Shown: piece after piece, positions 1 to 8,899 of the stretch | Numbering within the stretch: position 1 is the first letter of the stretch | How the letters are laid out: each line of letters begins with the position of its first letter | From: Lachnospiraceae bacterium | Lineage (GTDB): Bacteria > Bacillota > Clostridia > Lachnospirales > Lachnospiraceae | DNA length: 41,541 bases | Direction: 5' to 3' | NCBI GenBank assembly: GCA_017483735.1 | Contig: JAFUVF010000006.1 | Span: 1-41,541 of the forward strand | Position numbers and translations under genes: made by a program | Notes under the pieces: generated by a model | Database searches by the model: none | What the model was told of the DNA's origin: nothing | The model's input: the letters and a program-made list of their open reading frames with translations, nothing else

Positions 1-327
1 ATACAGCATATAGCGGAGGAGCTGCATAATTACATTATAATCCGTTTCCGATTTATGTTCAATAAGAGTTATCATAAACAGATTATCCCCTTTGGGAAGG
101 TGCACCTCCTTTACAACATCCGCATTTCTCTCCTCCGTAAACATTGGGATGAAGCGTTCCGTCACATCCACGATATCCTCCGCTTTCACGTCCTTTAAGA
201 TATCAATGTCCGAGTAATCCCTAAGAAGCTGGGCGCATAAGGCGGCATTGCCGAATATCAGCTTTGCCCCGCTGTCCGATGCCTTTGAATTTGAGATTGT
301 TTCTCTTACTTTGCCTGTCTTGTTCAT
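1..327 (-). CDS. Rpn family nuclease/putative transposase-like protein, partial (C-terminus beyond left edge)
   Basis: Only the first 109 codons are present; the reading frame stays open to base 1. The ATG at 325-327 is preceded by a GGGAGG ribosome site 9 bases upstream. The N-terminal half carries the segment LIFGNAALCAQLL, followed by DVTERFIPMF and then LIEHKSETDYNVIMQLLRYM. That acidic/IEHKS core followed by LLRYM is the pattern of the Rpn/PD-(D/E)XK nuclease-like proteins often labelled recombination-promoting nuclease or putative transposase. Those proteins are typically about 300 residues, so about two thirds should lie outside the window. The family call rests on the pattern by eye. 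A possible promoter (TTGACT at 385-390, TATTGT at 360-365, spacer 19) lies beside the palindromes at 394-440. Confidence 0.6.
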   Translation of the reverse strand, partial: MNKTGKVRETISNSKASDSGAKLIFGNAALCAQLLRDYSDIDILKDVKAEDIVDVTERFIPMFTEERNADVVKEVHLPKGDNLFMITLIEHKSETDYNVIMQLLRYMLY

Positions 328-393
328 ATACAAAAACCTCCCATGATTATTATCCTGACACAATACCACAGAAGGCGTTTTCCTAGTCAAAAA

Positions 394-454
394 CTTCACG
401 AAATGTGAAGAAATAATTTTTTCTGTTCACGAAGTGTGAAAAAAATTTTTTCTG
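394..454. promoter_or_regulatory. Tandem palindromic repeats, candidate operators
   Basis: Two near-identical palindromes lie in the intergenic region. The first is CTTCAC-GAAAT-GTGAAG (394-410) and the second is TTCAC-GAAGT-GTGAA (426-440). Their centres are 31 bases apart, close to three helical turns. Each is followed by an A-run, a T-run and TCTG, so the whole unit of about 30 bases is tandemly repeated (395-425 and 426-454). The first palindrome sits just upstream of a possible -35 for the leftward Rpn-like gene. Regulator-binding sites are the simplest reading. The cognate protein is unknown. Confidence 0.5.
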
Positions 455-476
455 GATATGCTTTTATTTAAGTATC

Positions 477-509
477 TAAAACTTCCCACCCCAAAAGCGG
501 GAAGTTTTA
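477..509 (-). terminator. Rho-independent terminator of the NSS transporter gene
   Basis: An 11-bp perfect stem (477-487 with 499-509, arms TAAAACTTCCC and GGGAAGTTTTA) closes an 11-base loop. It lies 23 bases past the stop codon of the leftward transporter gene, and the leftward transcript would end in a U-rich tail. The structure is nearly symmetrical, so it could also stop rightward transcription. Confidence 0.75.
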
Positions 510-531
510 ATTGATTACCTTTTCATAATTT

Positions 532-1923
532 CTATATCACTCCCACAGCCTTCAACAGCAGTATCAGCAGGAGTATGGGTGCGATAAACCTTACCATTAC
601 GATATAGAGACCTTTTCTTGTAAATTTCTCGCCGTTCTTTGTAATCTCGGCTATCATTGCCTCCGGCTTAAGTACCCACCCTACAAGTATGCAGGTTCCG
701 ATGGCTACGATTGGCATAAGCAGGTTGTTGCTGACATAGTCAAATATGTCGAGTATCTGCGCCACTGCTCCGTTTGGAAGCGTGATTTCAAAATAAAATC
801 TGTTGTACCCCAGACACACGATTATCCCCAGCACAAGTGCGATAAACCCTTCAAGCAGGGTCGCCCGCTTCCTGTCCAGTTTAAACTGATCCATAAAGCT
901 TGACACGATTGCCTCGAGAATGGAAACGGCGCTGGTTGTGGCGGCAAATAGCACCATTGCAAAGAAAAGGCAGCCTATCACATTCCCTATTACACCCATT
1001 TCGGCAAACACCTTCGGCAGGGATATAAACATAAGTCCGGGACCCGAAGCCTGCATCCCCTCTCTTCCCATAAACACATACACTGCAGGGATTATCATCA
1101 CGCCCGCAAGAAAGGCTATTCCGGTGTCGAAAATCTCTATCTGCCCGATTGCCTTTGAAAGATTGGTATCGTCCTTCATATAGGAGCCGTAAGCTATCAT
1201 TATACCCATTGCGACGCTTAGGCTGTAGAAAAGCTGCCCCATGGCATCCATAAGAGTGGAAAAGAATGTTGTTACGGTAACACTTTCCATATCCGGCACG
1301 AAGAGAATTTTTAATCCTTCAAGTCCGCTCCTTGTGATTCCTTCCGTATCTGTGTGGTTTATGGTAAGAGCAAATACGGCTATGAAAAGTATCAGCACCA
1401 CCAGTATAGGCATAATAATCTTTGAAAACTTTTCAATCCCCTTATCAACGCCTCCAAGTACCACCACCATAGTGAGAAACAGGAATACTATTGTCATACC
1501 TATAGGTGTGGATGTATCGGTTATAAAGCCCGTAAAATATCCGTCCTCGGCAGTCTGAGCTCCGGAGCCTGTCAGAAAGGCAAGAAAATACTTCACTACC
1601 CATCCGCCGATTACGCAATAATAGGGCATTATCATCATGGGTATCACGCACGCCAGTATTCCTAACGGCTTCCATTTTTTGTTCAGCACTCCATACGCCG
1701 TGAGAGGGCTTTGCTTGGTCTTTCTTCCTATAGACACCTCTGTTGTAAGAAGCGCAAAGCCAAAGGTCAGCGCAAGCACCAGATAGATTACGAGGAAGAG
1801 TCCGCCTCCGTCCCTTGCGGCAAGATACGGAAATCTCCATATATTCCCCAAGCCGACTGCGCTTCCCGCAGCAGCCAGCACAAATCCTATCGAACCGGTA
1901 AAAGAATTTCTGTCATTATTCAT
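532..1923 (-). CDS. Sodium-dependent transporter, NSS/SNF family
   Basis: This 463-residue integral membrane protein belongs to the neurotransmitter:sodium symporter family, whose bacterial members import amino acids or related solutes with Na+. The family hallmark GSAVGLGNIWRFPY is at about residues 20-33, where the unwound TM1 binds sodium and substrate. About eleven hydrophobic segments follow, which fits the short bacterial members with 11 rather than 12 helices. The ATG at 1923 has an AGGAGAG ribosome site. The gene is monocistronic: it starts from a consensus promoter (1953-1981) interlocked with that of the divergent sensor kinase and ends at the hairpin at 477-509. The substrate cannot be read from the sequence; bacterial relatives carry tryptophan, tyrosine, leucine and others. 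Confidence 0.92.
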   Translation of the reverse strand: MNNDRNSFTGSIGFVLAAAGSAVGLGNIWRFPYLAARDGGGLFLVIYLVLALTFGFALLTTEVSIGRKTKQSPLTAYGVLNKKWKPLGILACVIPMMIMPYYCVIGGWVVKYFLAFLTGSGAQTAEDGYFTGFITDTSTPIGMTIVFLFLTMVVVLGGVDKGIEKFSKIIMPILVVLILFIAVFALTINHTDTEGITRSGLEGLKILFVPDMESVTVTTFFSTLMDAMGQLFYSLSVAMGIMIAYGSYMKDDTNLSKAIGQIEIFDTGIAFLAGVMIIPAVYVFMGREGMQASGPGLMFISLPKVFAEMGVIGNVIGCLFFAMVLFAATTSAVSILEAIVSSFMDQFKLDRKRATLLEGFIALVLGIIVCLGYNRFYFEITLPNGAVAQILDIFDYVSNNLLMPIVAIGTCILVGWVLKPEAMIAEITKNGEKFTRKGLYIVMVRFIAPILLLILLLKAVGVI

Positions 1924-1952
1924 TGCATCTCTCCTAGCACTGTTTTTGACTT

Positions 1953-1981
1953 ATTTTAGCTTGCTTCCCGCTTTTCGTCAA
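1953..1981 (-). promoter_or_regulatory. Sigma-A promoter of the NSS transporter gene
   Basis: Read leftward, the -35 is TTGACG (1976-1981), the spacer is exactly 17 bases and the -10 is TAAAAT (1953-1958). This puts the start of transcription about 20-25 bases before the ATG at 1923. It overlaps the rightward promoter at 1961-1989. Confidence 0.75.
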
Positions 1982-1989
1982 TGTATACT
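1961..1989 (+). promoter_or_regulatory. Sigma-A promoter of the hybrid sensor kinase gene
   Basis: The -35 is TTGCTT (1961-1966), the spacer is 17 bases and the -10 is TATACT (1984-1989). Transcription would begin near 1996. The upstream in-frame ATG at 1981 is thus inside the promoter, which leaves the ATG at 2011, preceded by GGAGG, as the translation start. Confidence 0.75.
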
Positions 1990-2010
1990 TTAAAGAAACG
2001 GAGGAATATC

Positions 2011-5000
2011 ATGAATAAAATAAACCCTTTTTCTAAAATACTGCTGTCCGCATCAAGCCTGTGCTTTGCCTTTGTTTTATCGTTACTGCCTGCCTTCATA
2101 TCGAGGGCTGCAAGGGATATTGATTATCTTGCGGAATACGAGGCAATCAGATATTCTGCCAACGACGGTCTCGTCTCTGCGGAGATAAATACCGTGGTTC
2201 AGACCATAGACGGCTATATTTGGGTGGGCACCTATTCGGGGCTATACAGGTATGACGGCGTGCATTTTGAAAAGGTAATTTTGGATGAGCGTATATGTAA
2301 TGTTATGGTGCTGTATGTGGACTCCAAAAAAAGGCTCTGGATCGGCACCAACGACAGCGGGCTGTTCTGCTATGAGCCAGAGAGCGGAAGCATAGAGCTG
2401 TACGATACTGACAACGGGCTTTCCTCCTACTCCATCCGCTCCATAGCTGAGGATGACGACGGAAATATATACGTGGGGACGGTCTCCTTTATGACTGTCA
2501 TAGACCACAAGGGCACTGCAAGGTGTCTTGATACTCTCGATGATATAGTGGGCGTACGCTCGCTTTCCCATATTGGCGGCAATGTCATTGCCGGAGTGAC
2601 AAACGGTGGACTTCTGTTTTTTATAAAGGATGATACGATTCTGGATAAAAGGGAAAACGACCGGGAGGGCATATACTATACCTTTGTAAGCCGCGGCTCG
2701 GAGAATGAATTCATAGCCGGTACCTCTGCGGAGCAGCTTGAAAAAATGAGCTTTAGCGACGGAAAATGTAAGCCTCTTATCACAATAAACACGGAGGGCG
2801 TTTCCTATTTCAACGATATTCTCTATGATGAGGAGACAGACGGATATTTCTTCTGCGCCGAAAACGGAATGGGCTTTATAGATCACGGCGGCTTCATAAC
2901 CTATCTTATGCAGAATGACTTCGAGAGCTCCGTATCGGGAGTTACCAAAGATTATCAGGGAAATATCTGGTTTGTATCCAACAAGCAGGGCATTATGGAG
3001 TATTCCCCCAATCCCTTCTTCAATGTATTTGTGAAGGCGGGGCTTTCGGATACGGTTGTAAACAGCATTCTGCTCTACGGCTCCGACCTTTACATCGGCT
3101 CCGACAGCGGGCTGACTGTCTTGGATTACAGGACTTATCAGAAGAAAAGCTATGATTTCGTCGAGTCTTTAGACGGTGTACGAATCCGGCATATGATGGA
3201 GGATAGCGCCGGAAATGTATGGATAAGCACCTACGGCAAGGAGGGGCTCTTTAAGATTTCTCCGTCAAAGGAGGTAACCTTATTTAACGAATCCACCGCA
3301 GGCACCTTGGGCGGACGTTTTCGTCTAAGCCTAGAGCTTTCCGACGGAACAATTCTTGCCGCAAGCAACACGGGATTAAATTATGTTAAGGATGATACTC
3401 TCATATATACGCTTGGGGAGGATAACGGGCTCTTTGCCCCGCAGATTCTTACAATGGTTGAATGTCCTGACGGAAGCATACTTGCAGGAAGCGACGGCGA
3501 GGGGATTTTCCGCATAAAGGACAAAAAGGTTACAGAACATATCGGTATAGAGGAGGGTCTTGAAACCCTTGTCGTAATGCGCATTGTACCATGCGCAGAG
3601 GGATATATATATGTCACAAGCAATGCGCTGTATTATGATGACGGCACTTCTATTAAACGCCTCTCCTCATTCCCATATACCAACAATTATGATGTATATA
3701 TTACGGAGGATAACGAGGCATGGATAAGTTCAAGCGCCGGAATATACATAGTGAAGGTGGATGATTTGATTGGAAACGGAGATTATCATTATACTCTCCT
3801 TGACTATTCCAGAGGCTTCAACACCACACTGACCGCAAACGCATGGAACGATGTATCGGAGAAAAACAGCGAGCTTTTCCTATGCTGCACCGACGGAGTC
3901 AGGCGGATTTCCACCGCAGAATACAATTCCTTTGATGATGACTACTATATCCATGTGGGCTCCATATCCTATGACGATAATGTGGTAGCTCCCGATGAAA
4001 ACGGTATCTATATTATACCTGCCGGCGCACGACGCATACAGATACAGGCGTCGGTATTAAATTATATGCTCTCAAATCCCCTTGTGCATATATATTTGGA
4101 GGGAGCTGACGATACCGGAACAACGGTATATCAGGAGGAGCTTAAGGCACTCGACTATACCAATCTCCCCTACGGGCAATATACGCTGCACATACAGATT
4201 TTGGACAGCACTGAATATACAGTGCTTCGTGATGAAAGCTTTGATATCTACAAGAAGGCAAAGCCCACAGAGCTTATGATATTCCGCATACTCTTGGGAC
4301 TTATGGGAGCGCTTCTTGTAGGCTTTATAGTATGGCGCTTTATGCAGTCGACGATTATCAGAAGACAGTACGAGGAGATACGCCTTGCCAAGGAGGAGGC
4401 TGACAGGGCAAACAGCGCAAAGTCGAGATTCCTTGCAAATATGTCCCACGAAATCCGCACCCCCATAAATACCATAATGGGAATGGATGAAATGATACTG
4501 CGTGAGGACAGGGGGCTTGACACTGAAAAATATTCCGCCTCCGTCACAGGCTATGCAAAATCCATAAAGCAGGCAGCCGAATCGCTTTTGGGACTTGTAA
4601 ACGATATACTTGACCTCTCGAAAATCGAGTCCGGCAAGATGAATCTTGTGGAGCAGGAATATGACACGGTAGAGCTTTTCCGCTCCATAACCACGATGAT
4701 ACGAGTGCGAAGCAACGAAAAGGATCTGGGCTTTTCTGCGGATATTGACCCTGCGCTTCCAAAAAGGCTGTACGGCGATGACGGAAAGATAAAGCAGGTA
4801 ATACTTAATCTTCTTACAAATGCAGTCAAATACACGGAAGAGGGTTCCTTTACCCTGAATGTAAATATCAGAGAGAAAAAGGATGATTACTGCATCATAG
4901 ATTACAGCGTAAAGGATACCGGAATCGGCATAAAGCCGGAGGATATGGACAAGCTCTTCTCCGCCTTTGAGAGGCTCGATGAGAAGCGAAACAGCGGCAT

Positions 5001-6234
5001 ACAGGGTACGGGGCTTGGCTTGGATATATCGAGGCAGTTTGTGGAGCTTATGGGGGATGAGCTCAAATGCGAAAGCGTGTACGGCGAGGGTTCCACATTT
5101 TTCTTTACGCTAAAGCAGAAAATAGTAAGCGCCGACACTATAGGGGAATTTACGGAGAAGGATACAAGCTTGGAAAATGACGGTCCCTATATTCCTCTCT
5201 TTGTGGCGCCTGATGCAAATATACTCGTGGTGGATGACAATGAGATGAATCTCAAGGTTCTCTCAGGACTTTTGAAGGCCACTAAGGTTAAGCTCGATAC
5301 CGCAATGAGCGGGAAAGAGTGTCTTAAAAAGCTGGGGGATTTCCCCGCAAAAAATCCCTATCATATGGTGCTTCTGGATCATATGATGCCGGAGATGGAC
5401 GGCATTGAGACCCTCCATGAATTGCGCAGGGTTCATAAGAATATACCCGTCATCGCTCTCACCGCAAATGCCGCCACAAGCGGAGAAAACTATTATATCG
5501 GCGAGGGCTTTCAGGGTTATCTTTCAAAGCCCGTAGACGGAAGGAAGTTAGAAGAAATTCTTGCGGAATATCTTCCAAAAGCGCTTTTGCAGGAACCGAC
5601 CATGGAGGATGCCGTGGATAAAAGCGCTGACGAATCGCTCTCCGGCATGGACTGGCTCTATAAGACAGAGGGCTTAAGTGTGCCTGAGGGAATCAAAAAC
5701 TGCGGCTCCGCCGAAGCCTTCCTCTCAACGCTCAATACCTTTTACAATACCTTGGAAAGCAATGCGGATGAGATTGAAAACGCATACAAAAACGAGGACT
5801 GGGGCTTCTATACCGTCAAGGTACACGCTCTCAAAAGCTCCGCAAGGATAATCGGTGCAGCTAAGCTTTCTAAGCTTGCTGAAAGCATGGAAAATGCCGG
5901 CAAGGAAAACAATATAGAGCTTATACGGGAGGATACCGGAAGGCTTCTTACACAATACAGAGAATATCTTGAAAGGCTCTCTATGCTTTCATCCTCCGAA
6001 GACTTAGACGATGCACATCCTGAGATTGATGCGGATACTCTTTCGGATGCATACAATGCCTTAAACGACCTGATTCCCATGATGGACTATGATTCCGTGG
6101 AGATGGTATTGGAATCCTTAAAAGAGTATAGGCTTCCTTCAAATGAGCGTGAGAAATTTAAAAAGCTTTCTGTCCTTTTAAAGGAGCTTAACTGGGATAA
6201 AATGGCGGAAATTCTCTCGCAAAAGACCTCTTAA
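2011..6234 (+). CDS. Hybrid sensor histidine kinase with beta-propeller sensor, receiver and HPt domains
   Basis: This 1407-residue membrane phosphorelay protein starts at the ATG at 2011 (GGAGG six bases upstream), not the in-frame ATG at 1981. An N-terminal signal/anchor segment (about 10-32) is followed by repeated propeller units of the two-component-regulator type (about 40-640, with motifs such as IWVGTYSGLYRYDG and LWIGTNDSGLF). A Y_Y_Y-like Ig domain (about 690-745) and one membrane helix (about 755-778) come next. The cytoplasmic part has HisKA with His813 in NMSHEIRTP, a HATPase domain (N-box about 928-945, DTGIGI and GTGLGLD glycine boxes), a receiver with Asp1123 in LLDHMMPEMDG, and a C-terminal HPt with His1272 in VHALKSS. 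The propeller/Y_Y_Y sensor resembles Bacteroides-type HTCS proteins, but an HPt replaces their AraC output. A separate acceptor is therefore expected, and the next gene is the obvious candidate. The ligand is unknown; propeller sensors of this kind often sense glycans. Confidence 0.93.
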   Translation: MNKINPFSKILLSASSLCFAFVLSLLPAFISRAARDIDYLAEYEAIRYSANDGLVSAEINTVVQTIDGYIWVGTYSGLYRYDGVHFEKVILDERICNVMVLYVDSKKRLWIGTNDSGLFCYEPESGSIELYDTDNGLSSYSIRSIAEDDDGNIYVGTVSFMTVIDHKGTARCLDTLDDIVGVRSLSHIGGNVIAGVTNGGLLFFIKDDTILDKRENDREGIYYTFVSRGSENEFIAGTSAEQLEKMSFSDGKCKPLITINTEGVSYFNDILYDEETDGYFFCAENGMGFIDHGGFITYLMQNDFESSVSGVTKDYQGNIWFVSNKQGIMEYSPNPFFNVFVKAGLSDTVVNSILLYGSDLYIGSDSGLTVLDYRTYQKKSYDFVESLDGVRIRHMMEDSAGNVWISTYGKEGLFKISPSKEVTLFNESTAGTLGGRFRLSLELSDGTILAASNTGLNYVKDDTLIYTLGEDNGLFAPQILTMVECPDGSILAGSDGEGIFRIKDKKVTEHIGIEEGLETLVVMRIVPCAEGYIYVTSNALYYDDGTSIKRLSSFPYTNNYDVYITEDNEAWISSSAGIYIVKVDDLIGNGDYHYTLLDYSRGFNTTLTANAWNDVSEKNSELFLCCTDGVRRISTAEYNSFDDDYYIHVGSISYDDNVVAPDENGIYIIPAGARRIQIQASVLNYMLSNPLVHIYLEGADDTGTTVYQEELKALDYTNLPYGQYTLHIQILDSTEYTVLRDESFDIYKKAKPTELMIFRILLGLMGALLVGFIVWRFMQSTIIRRQYEEIRLAKEEADRANSAKSRFLANMSHEIRTPINTIMGMDEMILREDRGLDTEKYSASVTGYAKSIKQAAESLLGLVNDILDLSKIESGKMNLVEQEYDTVELFRSITTMIRVRSNEKDLGFSADIDPALPKRLYGDDGKIKQVILNLLTNAVKYTEEGSFTLNVNIREKKDDYCIIDYSVKDTGIGIKPEDMDKLFSAFERLDEKRNSGIQGTGLGLDISRQFVELMGDELKCESVYGEGSTFFFTLKQKIVSADTIGEFTEKDTSLENDGPYIPLFVAPDANILVVDDNEMNLKVLSGLLKATKVKLDTAMSGKECLKKLGDFPAKNPYHMVLLDHMMPEMDGIETLHELRRVHKNIPVIALTANAATSGENYYIGEGFQGYLSKPVDGRKLEEILAEYLPKALLQEPTMEDAVDKSADESLSGMDWLYKTEGLSVPEGIKNCGSAEAFLSTLNTFYNTLESNADEIENAYKNEDWGFYTVKVHALKSSARIIGAAKLSKLAESMENAGKENNIELIREDTGRLLTQYREYLERLSMLSSSEDLDDAHPEIDADTLSDAYNALNDLIPMMDYDSVEMVLESLKEYRLPSNEREKFKKLSVLLKELNWDKMAEILSQKTS

Positions 6235-6255
6235 GGAATTTATGTGTAATTGTAT

Positions 6256-6284
6256 TTGCTTATTGAGGCTATTTGTTTTAAAAT
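6256..6284 (+). promoter_or_regulatory. Promoter of the stand-alone receiver gene
   Basis: The -35 is TTGCTT (6256-6261, identical to that of the kinase gene), the spacer is 17 bases and the -10 is TAAAAT (6279-6284). Transcription would start near 6291, 26 bases before the ATG at 6317. The gene may thus be expressed both by read-through from the kinase and from its own start. Confidence 0.6.
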
Positions 6285-6316
6285 GGTATCACGATTGTTT
6301 GTAAAGGATAAGAGCA

Positions 6317-7084
6317 ATGGCGGAAGCAAAAGAAAAACAGGAAATAATGATAATCGGCACGAAGGAAACCTTCTTAATAAGAGTGCTTGTGAAAAAGCTT
6401 TCGGAGTCCGGACTTTCGGCGTATTTTGTGCCTGCGGATATTGATGCGGTAAACGGAGCATGGGAGAGAGCTTCGCTTCTTACATATTATCTCGACAATT
6501 CGGAGCATGTGAAGCCGGAGCTTTTGGTATATCTAAAGGATAAGCTTACAGAGGATGAGAAGCAGATAGTCCTTATAGGGGAGAAAATTGATGCGGAGGA
6601 TACCTTAAAGTATCTTGATAAGGAGCTTGTCCTCGAAACCTTCCTGCGTCCCCTGGATACTGACAAATATATCTCTACTGTAAGCTCCCACATTTCCCTT
6701 ATGGGAAGCATAGACAAGAAAAAGAATATACTTATCGTGGATGATGACCCCACATATATCGGTCTGATACGTGACTGGCTCAGAGGGAAATACAAGGTTT
6801 CAATGGCAAACTCCGGTATGCAGGCGATAAAGTGGCTGAGTATGAATCATGCCGACCTGATTCTTTTGGATTTTGAAATGCCTGTCACTACGGGTCCGCA
6901 GGTTTTGGAGATGTTAAGAAGCGATTCCGACACACAGAACATCCCTGTAATCTTCCTTACCGGAAAGAGCGATAAGGCAAGCGTAATGCAGGTGGTAGGG
7001 CTTAAGCCGGAAGGATATCTTTTAAAGTCCATAAAGCGGGATGAGCTGTTAAAGGAGCTTGAAAAGTTCTTTGCTAGTCGATAG
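6317..7084 (+). CDS. Stand-alone response regulator: degenerate plus active receiver domain
   Basis: This is a 255-residue cytoplasmic protein. Residues about 136-253 form an intact receiver: the acidic pocket is VDDDP (141-145), the phospho-acceptor is Asp185 in LILLDFEMP, the switch Thr is Thr215 and the conserved Lys is Lys237. Residues 1-130 also follow an alternating strand/helix pattern (EIMIIGT, QIVLIGE, TFLRPLDTDKYI) but lack a recognisable acceptor Asp, so I read them as a degenerate receiver. There is no DNA-binding or enzyme output domain. It follows the HPt-bearing kinase by 82 bases, which suggests it takes phosphate from that HPt and acts by protein contact. Its stop codon lies inside the convergent membrane-protein gene (11-base overlap). 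Confidence 0.85.
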   Translation: MAEAKEKQEIMIIGTKETFLIRVLVKKLSESGLSAYFVPADIDAVNGAWERASLLTYYLDNSEHVKPELLVYLKDKLTEDEKQIVLIGEKIDAEDTLKYLDKELVLETFLRPLDTDKYISTVSSHISLMGSIDKKKNILIVDDDPTYIGLIRDWLRGKYKVSMANSGMQAIKWLSMNHADLILLDFEMPVTTGPQVLEMLRSDSDTQNIPVIFLTGKSDKASVMQVVGLKPEGYLLKSIKRDELLKELEKFFASR

Positions 7085-8894
7085 CATTTAAGCTCAGGCT
7101 GTTACCTTTTGCCAGAACTCTGTAAACCGTGTGGGGTGTTACCTCCCCGCCATCTATGTATGCTTTAAGGCAATCGTTTATAAAATCGTTTGTATTGATG
7201 ACATAGACATAATCCTTTTGTGAAATGAGAGCCACAGCCTCTTCGTTTATTTCCTCATCCTCTATTACCGCTTTCTCCGACATATAGCGCATAAAGTTTG
7301 AATACATCTGATTGCTTGTACTCATAAGATAAACCTCTGCACCGTCCTCAATCCTTGCATCCAGATATTCTGCAAGCTCTTCATATTCCGCATTACCGTT
7401 CCCCTTAAGTATCTGTGGTATCAAATCACTCATTCGCTCCGACGGCATAAGCACAAGCAGCAAAACACAGATTACTGCAAGGTGCATATTTTTGATACCA
7501 CCGTCAATAGCTTTATTCATAATGTGTAATCCGACAAACAAAATCAAAAGATACACGCTGACAATATACGTATCCATGTACCTTGCAAAGCTTGCCAGAC
7601 TGCTCATCTCTCCCTCGCTGTAACAGAACATATAAAGCACCAGCATTGCAAAGGCATAGCCCGCTGCACCGATTAGCGTCGTTGCAAGTACAACCTTAAA
7701 ATCCTCCTCGGGAAATATCTCCGTATATTTCCGCCACATAACACATATGAAAAGCACCGCAATAATCGTAAACACAAAATAGCTTAGCTTTAATAATCCG
7801 GTTGAGACAGGGAGCGAAAAAATCGCTGTGACATATTTTAAAAATGCCATATGCTGCACCCAGCTCCCACCACCTGTAAGTATCGATACAAAGCCCTTTA
7901 TGCTTATCTGGGACAAATCAAACTGCTGCCCTGTTACACCTTTCGACTTTACATAGCCGTTCCATATGATATAGCTTATGGCAGCTGCAAGAATTATTCC
8001 TGCCGTCCTTAACAGAACAATCCTTTTACCTTTGTCTTTGTCCAAAATGCCGTAAAGCAGGTATGCGAAGGCCGCAAGAAGCACAAATGAAATTCCCATC
8101 TGCTTTGTGATAATAAGACAAAATGTGTTAAGTAAAAGCGCCACATATCCCACCCTTGAGTTCAATGCTTCCTTTGATATTATGAGAAGCATACCGTAAA
8201 CAAAAAGCGCTGCCAGAAAGAAATCCGTATAGATTGTAGGATATACATAATCCGCATCAAATATGACAAACAACGCCATCACAGAGAAGATCAAAAAAAC
8301 CGGACTCAATGAATCAAGTTTTAATTCCTCTGTCACAGGCGGAATCAAAAGCGAATATAGGAAAAAGTGCAGTGCAAAAGAAACTGCACCCTCCGAGTAT
8401 CCACCGGAAAGCCTGCATACCAAAAGCTCAAACAGCGAAGCAAAGGGCGGATATTCCGGATGAACCTTAAGTCTTGAAGCCTCATCCGCATAGAATTTTC
8501 CTGTGCGGAGCATCTCCTTAACCATTACGCCCCAATGTCCGACCTCATCCCATGCGGTAAAATGTCTTCCGAAATCCACGAAAAATATAATCAGATATAT
8601 TATTACAAATGCATAAAAGCCCTTAGAGAAAATGTCGCCTAAAAAAGTTCTGTCCTTTTCCCTAAACAGCCTAAACACAAACAGCAGACCGCCGACAAGC
8701 GCTAACACAACGAGCAAAATAATTCCCGGCTCAAAGCTTTTTATGAGCATTTGGGAAAAATACATTATAAGCGTAACCGACAATAATGTAACAGGCAGGG
8801 AGAAGCCGAATCCCCGCCTTGTCACATAAACAATATTAATATTCCACAAAAATAACAAAATAAACGGCACAAACAGTAGTGCGAATATCTGCAT
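7074..8894 (-). CDS. Polytopic membrane protein, GT-C-type glycosyltransferase-like
   Basis: This 606-residue protein has many hydrophobic helices. After the first few helices it carries a hydrophilic loop with TAWDEVGHWG (Asp116-Glu117) and then HPEYPPF. An acidic pair in the first extracytoplasmic loop followed by a conserved Tyr-Pro-Pro segment is the layout of lipid-linked-sugar-dependent GT-C glycosyltransferases (the PMT/ArnT type). The C-terminal 100 residues form a soluble outer domain. The ATG at 8894 has GGGAGAG eight bases upstream, placed in the last codons of malQ, so the gene is translated as the third cistron of the malQ operon. The acceptor and sugar are unknown. GT-C is a fold-level inference; a general uncharacterised membrane protein is the alternative. 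Confidence 0.6.
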   Translation of the reverse strand: MQIFALLFVPFILLFLWNINIVYVTRRGFGFSLPVTLLSVTLIMYFSQMLIKSFEPGIILLVVLALVGGLLFVFRLFREKDRTFLGDIFSKGFYAFVIIYLIIFFVDFGRHFTAWDEVGHWGVMVKEMLRTGKFYADEASRLKVHPEYPPFASLFELLVCRLSGGYSEGAVSFALHFFLYSLLIPPVTEELKLDSLSPVFLIFSVMALFVIFDADYVYPTIYTDFFLAALFVYGMLLIISKEALNSRVGYVALLLNTFCLIITKQMGISFVLLAAFAYLLYGILDKDKGKRIVLLRTAGIILAAAISYIIWNGYVKSKGVTGQQFDLSQISIKGFVSILTGGGSWVQHMAFLKYVTAIFSLPVSTGLLKLSYFVFTIIAVLFICVMWRKYTEIFPEEDFKVVLATTLIGAAGYAFAMLVLYMFCYSEGEMSSLASFARYMDTYIVSVYLLILFVGLHIMNKAIDGGIKNMHLAVICVLLLVLMPSERMSDLIPQILKGNGNAEYEELAEYLDARIEDGAEVYLMSTSNQMYSNFMRYMSEKAVIEDEEINEEAVALISQKDYVYVINTNDFINDCLKAYIDGGEVTPHTVYRVLAKGNSLSLNAID

Positions 8895-8899
8895 CCGTA

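Noticed and set aside
394..440. Rex or CRP operator
   Set aside because: The half-site order TTCAC...GTGAA with a 5-base centre does not match TTGTTAA-type Rex sites or the TGTGA...TCACA CRP consensus.
1981..2010. Earlier ATG for the hybrid kinase
   Set aside because: It lies across the -10 element of the predicted promoter and has no ribosome site; the ATG at 2011 has GGAGG.
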